Source: Bufo bufo (lineage: Eukaryota; Chordata; Amphibia; Anura; Bufonidae). From it: DNA of 64,000 bases. The notes below the pieces were generated by a model. It was given only the letters and a program-made list of their open reading frames with translations, did not search any database and was not told where the DNA came from. The DNA is taken from the NCBI RefSeq assembly GCF_905171765.1, contig NC_053391.1, positions 267,706,771-267,770,770 on the forward strand, in the 5' to 3' direction. The position numbers and the translations under genes were made by a program. Below, one piece after another: positions 1 to 10,229 of this stretch (position 1 is its first letter; the number at the start of each line of letters is the position of its first letter).

Positions 1-171
1 AGGACTATCAGCCTCTCTACATCCATAGGCCGTGGTGTCCTTGGCATGGCTTTTTGGATAAAGCAATGGTCCGCAAGGGCTGGAAAAGTGTGCTGCTAAC
101 AAACTCCTGCATCATGTGCTGCCTGGAGCCAGACACTGAGCAACTCAACTTCCTGTCTGAAATCAAGTCAC

Positions 172-424
172 TTGCGTTAAAAACGCAACGCAATGCATGC
201 CATCCGGATGCAATGCGATTTTCACGCAGCCCCATTCATTTCTATGGGGCCTGCATTGCGTGGAAAACGCACAAAGTGGAGCATGCTGCGATTTTGACAC
301 AACGCACAAGTGATGCGTGAAAATAAACGCTCATGTACACAGCCCCATAGAAATGAATGGGTCCAAATTCAGTGCGGGTGCAATGCGTTCACCTCAATGC
401 GTTCACCCCGTGTGAAAGAGGCCT
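172..424. repeat. Palindromic MITE fragment (hAT-like end)
   Basis: AT/GC-balanced palindromic sequence with repeated 'aacgca' and 'cgcattg' blocks on both strands and a central pair of complementary 'ccccattcatttctatgggg' type segments (around 233-250 and 340-360). It ends in 'gtgtgaaagaggcctta', an end shared with other frog-type non-autonomous elements in this window. No matching left terminus is visible, so the copy looks truncated. It codes for nothing. Confidence 0.55.
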
Positions 425-894
425 TAAGGCAGCTGGCTAAATAACACCATCGGATTTCTGGGCATGTAAGGTTGTTTCCTGGGCATGCATTCCAATATTG
501 ATGGCAGACACAGAGAGGAGGAGGAGGAGGTTGATGTGAAAGGGACCGTACTGCCTGTGGATGCGGCCTGGCTGCTGCAAGGGAGACTGGGAGAAGGAGG
601 AAACTCATGTTGTAGATGCTGGCTGCCAACTCTATTGGCCCACAGGATGGGGTGATGTCGCTTCATGTGGTTCAATAGAGCTGTGGTCTCTATGTTTGTT
701 TGACTGCCTATGGCTTATTTTACTGTTGCAGAGCTTGCAAAAGGCAATGCTGCTGTCTTCTGGCTGCTTGGAAAATAACTGCATGATGGGAGATACTCGT
801 TCAGAGGCAGCAGAGGTAGGAACGTTTTGGGTCTAATGCACCCACAGAATCGGCGGCATCAGCAGTTTCTGAAGCAAATCTGGTTCTGACAGTT
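425..894. other. Unassigned sequence
   Basis: Non-repetitive-looking stretch with short chance open frames on both strands only. No family motif, terminal repeat or RNA gene was recognised. Confidence 0.4.
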
Positions 895-1375
895 CTTTGG
901 GGCAGACAGGGCACTTTTAATGAGGAATTTACTTTTACATTCTGCATTTCATCCGACAGTTTATTTTCCTCAGTGAATACAGTGAAGAATTTTCTTTTAA
1001 TAGCTTTGCTTTCTCCTCATCGCTCTCTGAAACTCCCCCTCATTACTCTGTAAAGGGCCAACACCTTCAGATTTATACTTTTTACCATTTATATAATTGA
1101 AGAACATTTTAGAGTTAGTTTTACTCTCTTTGGCAATTAATCTCTCGCCTCTAGCATGGCTGCTTTTATTTGTCTTTTACATATTCTCAATGTTTCCTCG
1201 CCACCCTCCTGTTTTAGTGATTTAAATGCTTTCTTTTTGTCATTTATTGCTTTCTTTACAGTTCTATTTATCCACTTTTTTTTTTCTTGTTCCTTAGCCT
1301 TTCATTCCCATAAGGTATGTACCTCTCACAATTAGATTTAAGGATGCTTTTAAAAATATCCCATTTTGTGACTAT
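895..1375 (-). pseudogene. CR1-like LINE fragment, region between endonuclease and RT
   Basis: Reading the minus strand in patched frames gives a basic linker of the CR1 type: blocks such as NKKKKWINR, INDKKKAFKSLK, ERLIAKESKTNSKMFFNYI and a following VGPLQSNEGEF. This is the segment between the apurinic endonuclease and the reverse transcriptase of CR1-superfamily LINEs. Several frameshifts break it and neither catalytic domain is present. It converges on an oppositely oriented CR1-like fragment at 1384. Confidence 0.55.
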
Positions 1376-1383
1376 ACTTTTAT

Positions 1384-1632
1384 TTTTGAGGGTCATAGAT
1401 GCCCATGATGAGAACATAGTCCTGCCACAAATCACTAGTCAGACCACACATGAAGTACTGTGTACAGTTCTGGGCTCCTGTGAACAAGGCAGACATAGCA
1501 GTGCTGTAGAGGGTTCAGAGGAGGGCAACTAAAGTAATAACTGGAATGGGTGGACTACAGTACCCAGAAAGATTATCAAAATTAGGGTTATTCACTTTAG
1601 AAAAAAGACGACTGAGGAGAGATCTAATACCT
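1384..1632 (+). pseudogene. CR1-like LINE ORF2 C-terminus fragment
   Basis: Patched frames give the conserved tail of CR1-like ORF2: DAHDENIVLP, a region matching 'SLVRPHxEYCVQFWAP', the 'RVQRRATKVI' region, 'YPERL' and 'KRRLRRDLI'. A second copy of the same segment lies at 34926-35243. The copy ends abruptly where a Tc1 element starts, consistent with that element having jumped in at a TA. Broken by indels, no intact frame. Confidence 0.7.
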
Positions 1633-1633
1633 A

Positions 1634-2626
1634 CAGTCAGGTCTATGAATATTGGGACATCGACACAATTCTAAAATTTTTGGCTCTATACACCACCACC
1701 ACAATGGATTTGAAATGAAACGAACAAGATGTGCTTTAACTCCAGACTGTCGTCTTTAATTTGAGGGTATTTACATCCAAATCAGGTGAACGGTGTAGGA
1801 ATTACAACAGTTTGCATATGTGCCTCCCACTTGTTTAGGGACCAAAAGTAATGGGACAGAATAATAATCATAAGTCAAACTTTCACTTTTTAATATTTGG
1901 TTACGAATCCTTTGCAGTCAATTACAGCCTGAAGTCTGTAACGCATAGACATCACCAGATGCTGGGTTTCATCCCTGGTGATGCTCTGCTAGGCCTCTAC
2001 TGCAACTGTCTTCAGTTCCTGCTTCAGCAAGTGAAATGCATGCTCAATCGGATTCAGGTCAGGTGATTGACTTGGTCATTGCATAACATTCCACTTCTTT
2101 CCCTTAAAAAACTCTTTGGTTGCTTTTGCAGTATGCTTTGGGTCATTGTCCATCTGCACTGTGACGCGCCGTCCAATGAGTTCTGAAGCATTTGGCTGAA
2201 TATGAGCAAATATTATTGCCCGAAACACTTCAGAATTCATCCTGCTGCTTTTGTCAGCAGTGACATCATCAATAAATACAAGAGAACCCGTTCCATTGGC
2301 AGCCATACATGCCCACGTCATGACACTACCACCACCATGCTTCACTGATGAGGTGGTATGCTTAGGATCATGAGCAGTTCCTTTCCTTCTCCATACTCTT
2401 CTCTTCCCATTACTCTGGTACAAGTTGATCTTGGTCTCATCTGTCCATAGGATGTTGTTCCAGAACTGTGAAGGCTTTTTTAGATGTCGTTTGGCAAACT
2501 CTAATCTGGCCTTCCTGTTTTTGAGGCTCATCAATGCTTTACATCTTGTGGTGAACCCTCAGTATTCACTCTGGTGAAGTCTTCTCTTGATTGTTGACTT
2601 TGACACACATACACCTACCTCCTGGA
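1634..2626 (-). mobile_element. Truncated Tc1-type transposon
   Basis: The left end carries the Tc1 terminal repeat ('cagtcaggtctatgaatatt') followed by about 270 bp of non-coding and 3' sequence, then a minus-strand transposase. The right-hand end, including the N-terminal DNA-binding domain and second inverted repeat, is missing at about 2626. So this is a one-ended relic lying in a CR1-like fragment. Confidence 0.8.
1905..2620 (-). pseudogene. Tc1 transposase (DDE), N-terminus lost
   Basis: The longest open piece (2076-2534) shows ILWTDETKINLY with the first catalytic Asp, the GGGSVMTW segment, and QMDNDPKHTAKAT with the second Asp. Just downstream, after a frame disruption at about 2076, the third motif SPDLNPIEHAF is readable near 2040-2075, giving a DD34E-type Tc1 transposase. 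Upstream of 2534 the end of the second helix-turn-helix region is readable in patched frames, but the paired-like N-terminus is gone. Family length is about 340 residues; about 230 survive. Not functional. Confidence 0.85.
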
Positions 2627-2886
2627 GAGTCTATTCCGACCTCAGATTTGTTTGATTCCAACTCTGCTTACTGTCTGCCTGCTGGATTGCCTGGACTATT
2701 GACCTCTACTATGTTTGACTACAAATCTGCCTGCCATCTGTTTATTAGATCACCTAAATTACCGACCTCTGCACCGTCTGGGCTACGCATCTGCCCATCG
2801 CCTCCTGTAAGTCTGCCTGGATTGCTGACCCTGCACTGCCTGACAACGAGACCACTTAAATCTGCACGCTGCATTACTCTGAACTG
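2627..2886. other. Unassigned pyrimidine-rich sequence with weak internal repetition
   Basis: Repeated 'ctgcctg(g)attg' and 'gacctctg' blocks resemble the 5' leader or LTR sequence of amphibian gypsy elements, but no terminus, primer site or coding motif is visible. It lies between a broken Tc1 and an intact mariner-like element. Confidence 0.3.
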
Positions 2887-2888
2887 TA

Positions 2889-3087
2889 CACTGCGTGCAG
2901 AATTATTAGGCAAATGAGTATTTTGACCACATCATCCTCTTTATGCATGTTGTCTTACTCCAAGCTGTATTGGCTCGAAAGCCTACTACCAATTAAGCAT
3001 ATTAGGTGATGTGCATCTCTGTAATGAGAAGGGGTGTGGTCTAATGACATCAACACCCTATATCAGGTGTGCATAATTATTAGGCAA
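2889..3087. repeat. Left inverted/direct repeat pair of the DD37E element
   Basis: The outer repeat GTGCAGAATTATTAGGCAA (2895-2913) is repeated at 3069-3087 as GTGCATAATTATTAGGCAA, one base different. Two transposase-binding-like units per end recall the IR/DR layout known from Sleeping Beauty-type Tc1 elements. Confidence 0.85.
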
Positions 3088-3106
3088 CTTCCTTTCCTTT
3101 GGCAAA

Positions 3107-4123
3107 ATGGGTCAAAAGAAGGACTTGACAGGCTCAGAAAAGTCAAAAATAGTGAGATATCTTGCAGAGGGATGCAGCACTCTTAAAATTGCAAAGCTTC
3201 TGAAGCGTGATCATCGAACAATCAAGCGTTTCATTCAAAATAGTCAACAGGGTCGCAAGAAGCGTGTGGAAAAACCAAGGCGCAAAATAACTGCCCATGA
3301 ACTGAGAAAAGTCAAGCGTGCAGCTGCCAAGATGCCACTTGCCACCAGTTTGGCCATATTTCAGAGCTGCAACATCACTGGAGTGCCCAAAAGCACAAGG
3401 TGTGCAATACTCAGAGACATGGCCAAGGTAAGAAAGGCTGAAAGACGACCACCACTGAACAAGACACACAAGCTGAAACGTCAAGACTGGGCCAAGAAAT
3501 ATCTCAAGACTGATTTTTCTAAAGTTTTATGGACTGATGAAATGAGAGTGAGTCTTGATGGGCCAGATGGATGGGCCCGTGGCTGGATTGGTAAAGGGCA
3601 GAGAGCTCCAGTCCGACTCAGACGCCAGCAAGGTGGAGGTGGAGTACTGGTTTGGGCTGGTATCATCAAAGATGAGCTTGTGGGGCCTTTTCGGGTTGAG
3701 GATGGAGTCAAGCTCAACTCCCAGTCCTACTGCCAGTTTCTGGAAGACACCTTCTTCAAGCAGTGGTACAGGAAGAAGTCTGCATCCTTCAAGAAAAACA
3801 TGATTTTCATGCAGGACAATGCTCCATCACACGCGTCCAAGTACTCCACAGCGTGGCTGGCAAGAAAGGGTATAAAAGAAGAAAATCTAATGACATGGCC
3901 TCCTTGTTCACCTGATCTGAACCCCATTGAGAACCTGTGGTCCATCATCAAATGTGAGATTTACAAGGAGGGAAAACAGTACACCTCTCTGAACAGTGTC
4001 TGGGAGGCTGTGGTTGCTGCTGCACGCAATGTTGATGGTGAACAGATCAAAACACTGACAGAATCCATGGATGGCAGGCTTTTGAGTGTCCTTGCAAAGA
4101 AAGGTGGCTATATTGGTCACTGA
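3107..4123 (+). CDS. Tc1/mariner transposase, DD37E, intact
   Basis: Open 338-codon gene, the usual length for a Tc1-like transposase. Residues 1-60 form the first helix-turn-helix (SEKSKIVRYLAEGCSTLKIA, HRTIKRF) followed by a basic GRKKR/KPRRK segment. The second DNA-binding region is about 61-120. Catalytic residues visible are D144 (LWTDEM), D237 (FMQDNAPSH) and E275 (DLNPIENLW). The D-to-E gap is 37 residues, against 34 in classical Tc1. It is expected to cut the element out at its TIRs and paste it at TA. The chosen ATG lies about 20 bases after the inner left repeat, and the stop precedes a short AT-rich 3' UTR with 'aataaat'. Open frame plus intact triad suggest a functional or only recently silenced protein. 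Confidence 0.95.
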   Translation: MGQKKDLTGSEKSKIVRYLAEGCSTLKIAKLLKRDHRTIKRFIQNSQQGRKKRVEKPRRKITAHELRKVKRAAAKMPLATSLAIFQSCNITGVPKSTRCAILRDMAKVRKAERRPPLNKTHKLKRQDWAKKYLKTDFSKVLWTDEMRVSLDGPDGWARGWIGKGQRAPVRLRRQQGGGGVLVWAGIIKDELVGPFRVEDGVKLNSQSYCQFLEDTFFKQWYRKKSASFKKNMIFMQDNAPSHASKYSTAWLARKGIKEENLMTWPPCSPDLNPIENLWSIIKCEIYKEGKQYTSLNSVWEAVVAAARNVDGEQIKTLTESMDGRLLSVLAKKGGYIGH

Positions 4124-4242
4124 TTTGTTTTTGTTTTGTTTTTGAATGTCAGAAATGTATATTTGTGAATGTTGAGATGTTATATTGGTTTCACTGGTAA
4201 AAATAAATAATTGAAATGGGTATATATTTGTTTTTTGTTAAG

Positions 4243-4451
4243 TTGCCTAATAATTATGCACAGTAATAGTCACCTGCACACACAGATATCCCCCTAAAAT
4301 AGCTAAAACTAAAAACAAACTGAAAACTACTTCCAAAAATATTCAGCTTTGATATTAATGAGTTTTTTGGGTTCATTGAGAACATGGTTGTTGTTCAATA
4401 ATAAAATTAATCCTCAAAAATACAACTTGCCTAATAATTCTGCACTCCCTG
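4243..4451. repeat. Right inverted/direct repeat pair of the DD37E element
   Basis: The inner repeat TTGCCTAATAATTATGCAC (4243-4261) and outer repeat TTGCCTAATAATTCTGCAC (4427-4445) mirror the two left repeats. In both ends the inner copy has T/A where the outer has G/C at the same position, so inner matches inner and outer matches outer. Confidence 0.85.
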
Positions 4452-4599
4452 TATTTGCCTTCACTGCAAGTGATTTTTTACACTGCTGCAGTTAGCAGCG
4501 TCCTGGGTGACTGGTGCAAACACCAGTATCCTGACTCTGAGAGTCAGCAGTCAGCAATACAGTGCTAAAGTCCAGTTTTCCATCTGCTGACCCAGACCC

Positions 4600-4815
4600 G
4601 TTATTCATTCCGTCATAATAGAAGCCTATGGTCTGCATAACGGATCTGTCTGGTTTACGTTATGCAGGAGAGGACTCCAGCATAACGAAAACCGGATGGA
4701 TCCGTTATGCAGGCCATAGACTTCTATTATGACAGAATGAATAACGGAATGCCTCTAAAGGCATTCCGTTATGCATTCCATCACGGAATCGTGTTATGGT
4801 CTGTGGTAAAGGAAT
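4600..4815. repeat. Palindromic MITE
   Basis: 'ttattcattccgtcataata' followed by 'gaagcctatggtctgcataa' (4600-4640) recurs inverted near 4698-4743, with a central AT/GC palindromic region. A third, shorter echo (cattccgttatgcattcc) follows to about 4800. Non-coding hairpin-forming element. Confidence 0.6.
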
Positions 4816-5740
4816 CCATAACGCAATTCAGCATAATACCCCAACCCCAAAACAAACTCAAACTTCAAAATATGAAGTTCGCTCATCCCTTATAATGAAT
4901 AAAAAAAAACTTCTATTTAATCCTGCTGACTCTGAAGAATTGATCAAAGCAACCAGAGCAACTATTCAAATGGAAATTGCATAGAAACCAGAATCTGTAC
5001 AAGATTAGATTTTCTGAGGCTTAGGGGAGAGTCTGCATTCCCCAATCATGATAATGTCCAAAAGATGATTCACATGGCATGGATCTAGCCAGAAAAGAGT
5101 TCCTTTGTCTCTAGGGGTATTAAGAAATGCTATCCCTCCAACGATGAATATTGTACAGATTGGGGCACTGTGGTCAGGGTGAATATCCCGATAGCTAAAG
5201 TACCTCTTTGCTGTTTGAAGATGCAGCCCAGCTTAGGGATCCTATGTATAGAAACACTGAAAGCTTACTCCAAAAAATCTGGGAAACTGCTTTGGCTTTA
5301 CAGAAGCCGAGAGTCTCAGCTAGTTGTGTAGCTCATACCTTAAATTTGTGGCTTGAACAACTAGAAATTAATTTAGTAACAGGCAACAGGACAAAGAGAT
5401 AAAAAAAAAGATATAGGTAAAACAGGTAGATAGAGTTATGGTAAGGAAGGTAAACATCCTCTTTAACCCCAGCCAAGGGGAGGTATCTTCTTCCAAGCAA
5501 TGACACCATCTTGGTGGGGGGCAGACTAAGTTCCTTTGTCAGCCGACTGGGAACTGGGGATCGCTTCAAATCTATGGTTAAGAAGTATTATAAAGGACAG
5601 TTACCACATGGAGTTTGAGTTTGTTGGCCTTCAAAAGTTCGTCCTTACCTGTCTACCATACCCTCAACAAATACTAAATGAAAGCGTCTAAAATTCTAAA
5701 TTCTAAATTATTTACGTGTTTTTTTTGTTTTGTTTTTTTG
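4816..5740. other. Unassigned sequence
   Basis: No family recognised. Short chance open frames only. A pyrimidine-rich tract and 'ttttttttgcag' lie just before the L1 endonuclease fragment at 5741. Confidence 0.35.
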
Positions 5741-5868
5741 CAGGAGACGCATTGGGTTAAGAATAACCACCATTTTTTCATAGCAGGAAATTTACAACAT
5801 GCATTGACACATCCTTCTCCAAGAAAAAAAGGGGAGGAGCCATCATACTTAATTCTCAATTTTGCCAT
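5741..5868 (+). pseudogene. L1-type LINE endonuclease fragment
   Basis: LQETHW followed about 30 residues later, after one frameshift, by a KRGGAIILNSQF segment matches the early apurinic-endonuclease motifs of L1/Tx1 ORF2 (the catalytic Glu of QETH and the GVAILI strand). Only about 40 codons survive. Confidence 0.6.
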
Positions 5869-5875
5869 AAATAGA

Positions 5876-7300
5876 GATGTCGCGAACATAAAATTTTCAG
5901 TTCGCGAACGTCGAACGCGAATTTACTCGAATGTTCGCGAACGGGCGAACCGGGCGAACCGCCATAGACTTCAATAGGCAGGCGAATTTTAAAACCCACA
6001 GGGACTCTTTCTAGCCACAGTAGTGATGGAAAAGTTGTTTCAAGGGGACTAACACCTGGACTGTGGCATGCCGGAGGGGGATCCATGGCAAAACTCCCAT
6101 GGAAAATTACATAGTTGACGCAGAGTTGGGTTTTAATCCATAAAGGGCATAAATCACCTAACAAACCTAAATTTTTTTGAACAACGTGGTTTAAAACATC
6201 CAGTGTGTGTATACGATCAGGTATGATGTTGTATCGATCAGGTAGTGTAAGAGTCACGCCCGCTCCACAGACATTGACAGACCAAACTCCCCTTTTAATG
6301 CACCGCAAACAACCGCAAACAGTCCATTTGCCCAACCGCAAACTCCCCATTTGCACAAGGTTGGATACCAAGCTAGCCATGTCCCGTTGATGTCATTGAA
6401 GGTTTCTTCCTCCACCCAGCCACGTACAACACCAAGGGTCCCCGAAAGGTGAATTGAATTGATTTTTCGAACGGGGAAAAAACGCTGGCTCCCTCCCCTT
6501 TGTTTTAATCCACGGTCACTGCGTCTGCGCCGTGCAATTTACTGTCACACCCGATATGAGTGGTATTTTCTGTAGTTCTCTTCTCATCAGTTTAATCCCT
6601 GTTACGTCCCCAATCTGGGGTCCATTTATTGAATTGATTTTTCGAACGGGGAGATGGTTAAAAAAACGCTGGCTCCCTCCCCTTTGTTTGAATCCACGGT
6701 CACTGCGTCTGCGCCGTGCAATTTACTCTCACACCCGATATGAGTGTTATTTTCTGTAGTTCTCTTCTCATCAGTTTAATCCCTGTTACGTCCATAATCT
6801 GGGGTCCATTTATTTAATTGATTTTTCGAACGGTGAGATGGTTAAAAAAAAACGCTAGCTGCCTCCCCTTTGTTTGAATCCACGGTCACTGTATCTGCAC
6901 TGTGCAATTTACTCTCACACCCGATATCAGTGTTATTTTCTGTAGTTCTCTTCTCATCAGTTTAATCCCTGTTACATCCCATATCAGGGATTGCCTTTTG
7001 TGAAAAAAAATTTAGGCCGGGTACCTTTGACTGCCTTCACAGTGACAGACCAAACTCTGATACACCAAACTGAATTGATTTTAGGAACCGGGAGATGGAA
7101 AAAGCAGCTTGGTCGGTCCTCTTACTCCCAAGTTGGGGCAATGCGCGTGCACGGAGCAATGTGCTGTGACACTCTATATAAGTGGTGTCTTAACTAGTAC
7201 TATTCCTATCAGTTTAATCCCTGTTACGTCCCCTATCCGGGGACGTGTGTCGAATTGATTAACCATTGTCGAATTAACGAACCATTACGACATCCTGAAA
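5876..7300. mobile_element. Non-autonomous hAT derivative
   Basis: The left end is 'agagatgtcgcgaacat' with repeated 'ttcgcgaacg' blocks. A likely right end is near 7295 ('acgacatc', the complement of 'gatgtcg'). Two internal blocks are diverged copies of parts of the hAT transposase gene at 12.5-15.5 kb: 6345-6450 resembles 13187-13310, and 6976-7020 resembles 14338-14385. They occur in the same order and orientation, so this looks like a deletion derivative of a related hAT in which the intervening gene is replaced by tandem repeats. No complete gene. Confidence 0.75.
6456..6990. repeat. Tandem repeat, about 175-184 bp unit, 3 copies
   Basis: Each unit starts 'gaattgatttttcgaacgg' (6456, 6631; 'taattg' at 6815), continues with 'acgctggctccctcccctttg', and ends 'cagtttaatccctgttac'. 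The first unit lacks about 10 bp. Lies within the non-autonomous hAT derivative. Confidence 0.9.
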
Positions 7301-7904
7301 TAATTTAGTTCTGAGCTCTGTACTTGCTTTGTCTTGGAATTGATGGGGATTTTTTAAATTGTCTGCATTATTTCTAATAAACTATTAAGAGACTTTATTA
7401 TGATTTTTTTTATTTTATGTATTAACCCCTTAGGGACGCATGACGTACCGATACGGCATGTTTCCCGAGTCCTTAAGGACCCATGACGTACCGGTACGTC
7501 ATGAGTTTAAAATGAGATTGCGGCCACTGCGGGGGTTAATCCGAACAGGATGCGGGCTGAAATCATTCAGCCGGCATCCTGTCACAAAGCCGGGGGGTCA
7601 TGTGACCCCCCCCCCGTATCGGCGATCGCAGCAAACCGCAGGTCAATTCAGACCTGTGGTTTGCTGCGCTTTCTGCCGATTCTGATCAGAGACCGCGGGG
7701 ATCAAACTTTAAAATGCCCCAAATAAAGTTGCGGCCGGTGCGGGAGGCGGGCGGTGCGGCAGGTGGGATCGCGATCCCCGCCCGCCTCCTCTTGAATAAT
7801 CATTGGTGGCCAGTGGTATACCAGAGTGTCAGCACATTGCTGACACTCTGGTATAAACGGCTGACATCTGTGATGCAATGTCAGCTGTTTAACCCTTTCC
7901 ATAC

Positions 7905-8185
7905 CGGGGTCCGTACGGACCGCTGTATGGAAAAAGTTAACAGTAAGACGGGGCTCCCTCCCTCTCCCATCGGGGGGCTGCTATGCCTTTGCAGCCCCCC
8001 GATGGAGAGGGAGAGAGCCCCCAGACAGCCCCCCTCCTTACCCTTCCCCGTCTGCGAAGTTGTGGCCGCAACTGAGCAGACGGGGAAGGTTCCCATGGCA
8101 ACAGGACGCCTTCTCAGGCATCCTGCTGTCCATGGTGCTGAACAGATCTGTGCTAAAGGCATAGATCTGTTCAGGTGACCACCGT
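7905..8185. repeat. GC-rich nested hairpins inside the TTAA element
   Basis: Three adjacent inverted repeats: 'ggtccgtacggacc' with flanking 'ccatac'/'gtatgg'; 'ccctctcccatcggggggct' against 'agccccccgatggagagg'; and 'ccttccccgtctgc' against 'gcagacggggaagg'; then 'aacagatctg'/'cagatctgtt'. Overlapping open frames on both strands are by-products of this symmetry. Confidence 0.7.
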
Positions 8186-8639
8186 AAAAAAATAAAAATA
8201 AAAACGGTGTAAAAAAAGCCATTTTTTGTCATCTTACGTCACAAAAAGTGTAATAGCAAGCGATCAAAAAGTCATATGCACCCCAAAATAGTGCCAATCA
8301 AACCGTCATCTCATCCCGCAAAAAATGAGACCCTACTTAAGATAATCTCCCAAAATCTGAAAAAACTATGGCTCTTAGACTATGGAGACACTAAAACATT
8401 TTTTTTGTTTTAAAAATGAAATCATTGTGTAAAACTTACATAAATAAAAAAAATTGTATACATATTAGGTATCGCCGCATCCGTGACAACCTGCTCTATA
8501 AAACCTGTCAGATGAATGTTGTAAATTACAAAAAAAAAAAAACATGCCAAAAAAGCTATTTCTTGTTACCTTGCCGCACAAAAAGTTTAATATAGAGCAA
8601 CCAAAAATCATATGTACCCTAAACTTGTACCAACAAAAC

Positions 8640-9470
8640 TGCCCCCCTATCCCGTAGTTTCTAAAATGGGGTCACTTTTTTTGGAGTTTCTACTCTAGGG
8701 GTGCATCAGGGGGGCTTCAAATGGGACATGGTGTCAAAAAAAACTGTCCAGCAAAATCTGCCTTCCAAAAACCGTATGGCATTCCTTTCATTCTGCGCCC
8801 TGCCGTGTGCCCGTACAGCAGTTTACGACCACATATGGGGTGTTTCTGTAAACTACAGAATCAGGGCCATAAATAAGGAATTTTGTTTGGCTGTTAACCC
8901 TTGCTTTGTAACTGAAAAAAAAAAATATTAAAATGGAAAATCTGCCAAAAAAGTGAAATTTTGAAATTGTATCTCTATTTTCCATTAAATCTTGTGCAAC
9001 ACCTAAAGGGTAAACAAAGTTAGTAAAATCAGTTTTGAATACCTTGAGGGGTGTAGTTTCTTAGATGGGGTCACTTTTATGGAGTTTCTACTCTAGGGGT
9101 GCATCAGGGGGGCTTCAAATGGGACATGGTGTCAAAAAAAACAGTCCTGCAAAATCTGGCTTCCAAAAACCATACGGCGCACCTTTCCCTCTATGCCCTA
9201 CTGTGTGCCCGTACAGTAGTTTACGGCCACATATGGGGTGGTTCTGTAAACGGCAGAGTCAGGGCAATAAAGATACAGTCTTGTTTGGCTGTTAACCCTT
9301 GCTTTGTTAGTGGAAAAAATGGGTTAAAATGGAAAATTAGGCAAAAAAATGAAATTCTCAAATTTCCTCCCCATTTGCCAATAACTCTTGTGCAACATCT
9401 AAAGGGTTAACAAAGTTTGTAAAATCAGTTTTGAATACCTTGAGGGGTGTAGTTTATAGAATAGGGTCAT
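8640..9470. repeat. Duplicated about 398-bp unit in the TTAA element
   Basis: The block beginning 'ggagtttctactctaggggt' (8683) recurs at 9081 with the same downstream order: 'gggacatggtgtcaaaaaaa', 'cgtacagcagtttacg' variant, 'tggctgttaacccttgcttt'. Diverged by many substitutions, so an old internal duplication. Confidence 0.85.
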
Positions 9471-9796
9471 TTTTGGGCGGTTTCTATTATGTAAGCCTCG
9501 CAAAGTGACTTCAGACCTGTAGTAGTCCCTAAAAATTGGGTTTTTGTAAATTTCTGCAAAATTTCAAGATTTGCTTCTAAACTTCTAAGCCTTGTAACAT
9601 CCCCAAAAAATAAAATATCATTCCCAAAATAATTCAAACATGAAGTAGACATATGGGGAATGTAAAGTCATCACAATTTTTGGGGGTATTACTATGTATT
9701 ACAGAAGTAGAGAAACTGAAACTTTGAAATTTGCAAATTTTTCTAAATTTTTGGTAAATTTGGTATTTTTTTATGCAAAAAAAATATTTTTTTGAC

Positions 9797-9810
9797 TTAA
9801 TTTTACCAGT
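9797..9810. repeat. Target-site duplication of PLE 1, left copy
   Basis: TTAATTTTACCAGT, repeated exactly at 11832-11845. The flanking TTAA-element sequence is continuous when the PLE and one copy are removed. Confidence 0.9.
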
Positions 9811-9813
9811 TTC

Positions 9814-10004
9814 AAAGAAGAAGACCGGCACTTCGCAGATGTAGATCACAATGTAGATTTATTCAGTCACATATTCAAGTGGCATAGTGACGCGTTTCAG
9901 CACAAGTGTGCTTTCATCAGACTGCAATGAAACATCTTACACTCCAGCTATTTATACATAAATGAGACACTAAGGAACTGACATCATCAGAGGAGCTCCG
10001 CCTC
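9814..10004 (-). repeat. PLE 1 pLTR arm, left (inverted partner at 11566-11750)
   Basis: Inverted copy of the right arm. On the minus strand it reads 'tttatgtataaatagctgga', a TATA-like box, about 15-20 bases upstream of the hammerhead motif, then 'actgaataaatctacattg' with an AATAAA. So each arm may carry both a promoter-like and a poly(A)-like signal. Confidence 0.85.
9880..9930 (-). ncRNA. Hammerhead-ribozyme-like motif 1a
   Basis: On the minus strand: CTGATGA, then AAGCACACTTGTGCT (5-bp stem AGCAC/GTGCT with a 4-base loop), then GAAACGCGTC. These are the hammerhead core boxes with a minimal, self-complementary ACGCGT in the stem III position. Cleavage would be after the C. Stem I would pair AGT with ACT. 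The motif sits in a PLE end, its known genomic setting. Confidence 0.75.
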
Positions 10005-10017
10005 CCTCATAAAATAA

Positions 10018-10115
10018 AAATTCGCACATCAAATAATCGCAATGAAAAATTCGCATTAGAAAATTCGCATTAGAAAATTCGCATAAAAAAATTCGCATAA
10101 AAAAATTCGCAAAAA
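10018..10115. repeat. Short tandem repeat 'aaaattcgcat(ta/aa)'
   Basis: About six imperfect 16-18-bp units containing 'aattcgca' lie between the left pLTR arm and the 3' end of the PLE gene. Confidence 0.85.
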
Positions 10116-10229
10116 CATATCCACTCTGTACTGGCGAAGATTTTCAGTCAAATAGTCCATTTTGGCAGTGATTAATCACGCTGAAGAAAGAAAGAAATAT
10201 ATTTATCTGATTGCATAAAGCCGAATGCC

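Larger units (their letters stand above)
2887..4453 (+). mobile_element. Complete Tc1/mariner element, DD37E type, TA target
   Basis: About 1.57 kb, bounded by TA dinucleotides. Terminal inverted repeats read TACA....GTGCAGAATTATTAGGCAA at the left and its complement at the right, with a few mismatches in the outer bases. A second, near-identical repeat lies inside each end (see repeats at 2889 and 4243). The element encloses one uninterrupted transposase gene. With TIRs, target duplication and open gene all present, this is the best candidate for a recently active element here. Confidence 0.93.

Noticed and set aside
172..424. microRNA precursor from palindromic MITEs (also 4600, 34222, 51551, 58656)
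   Set aside because: Hairpins are expected from MITEs; nothing in the sequence supports processing.
7881..8222. Overlapping open frames on both strands of 64-154 codons
   Set aside because: Caused by GC-rich hairpins in a TTAA element; no protein motif.
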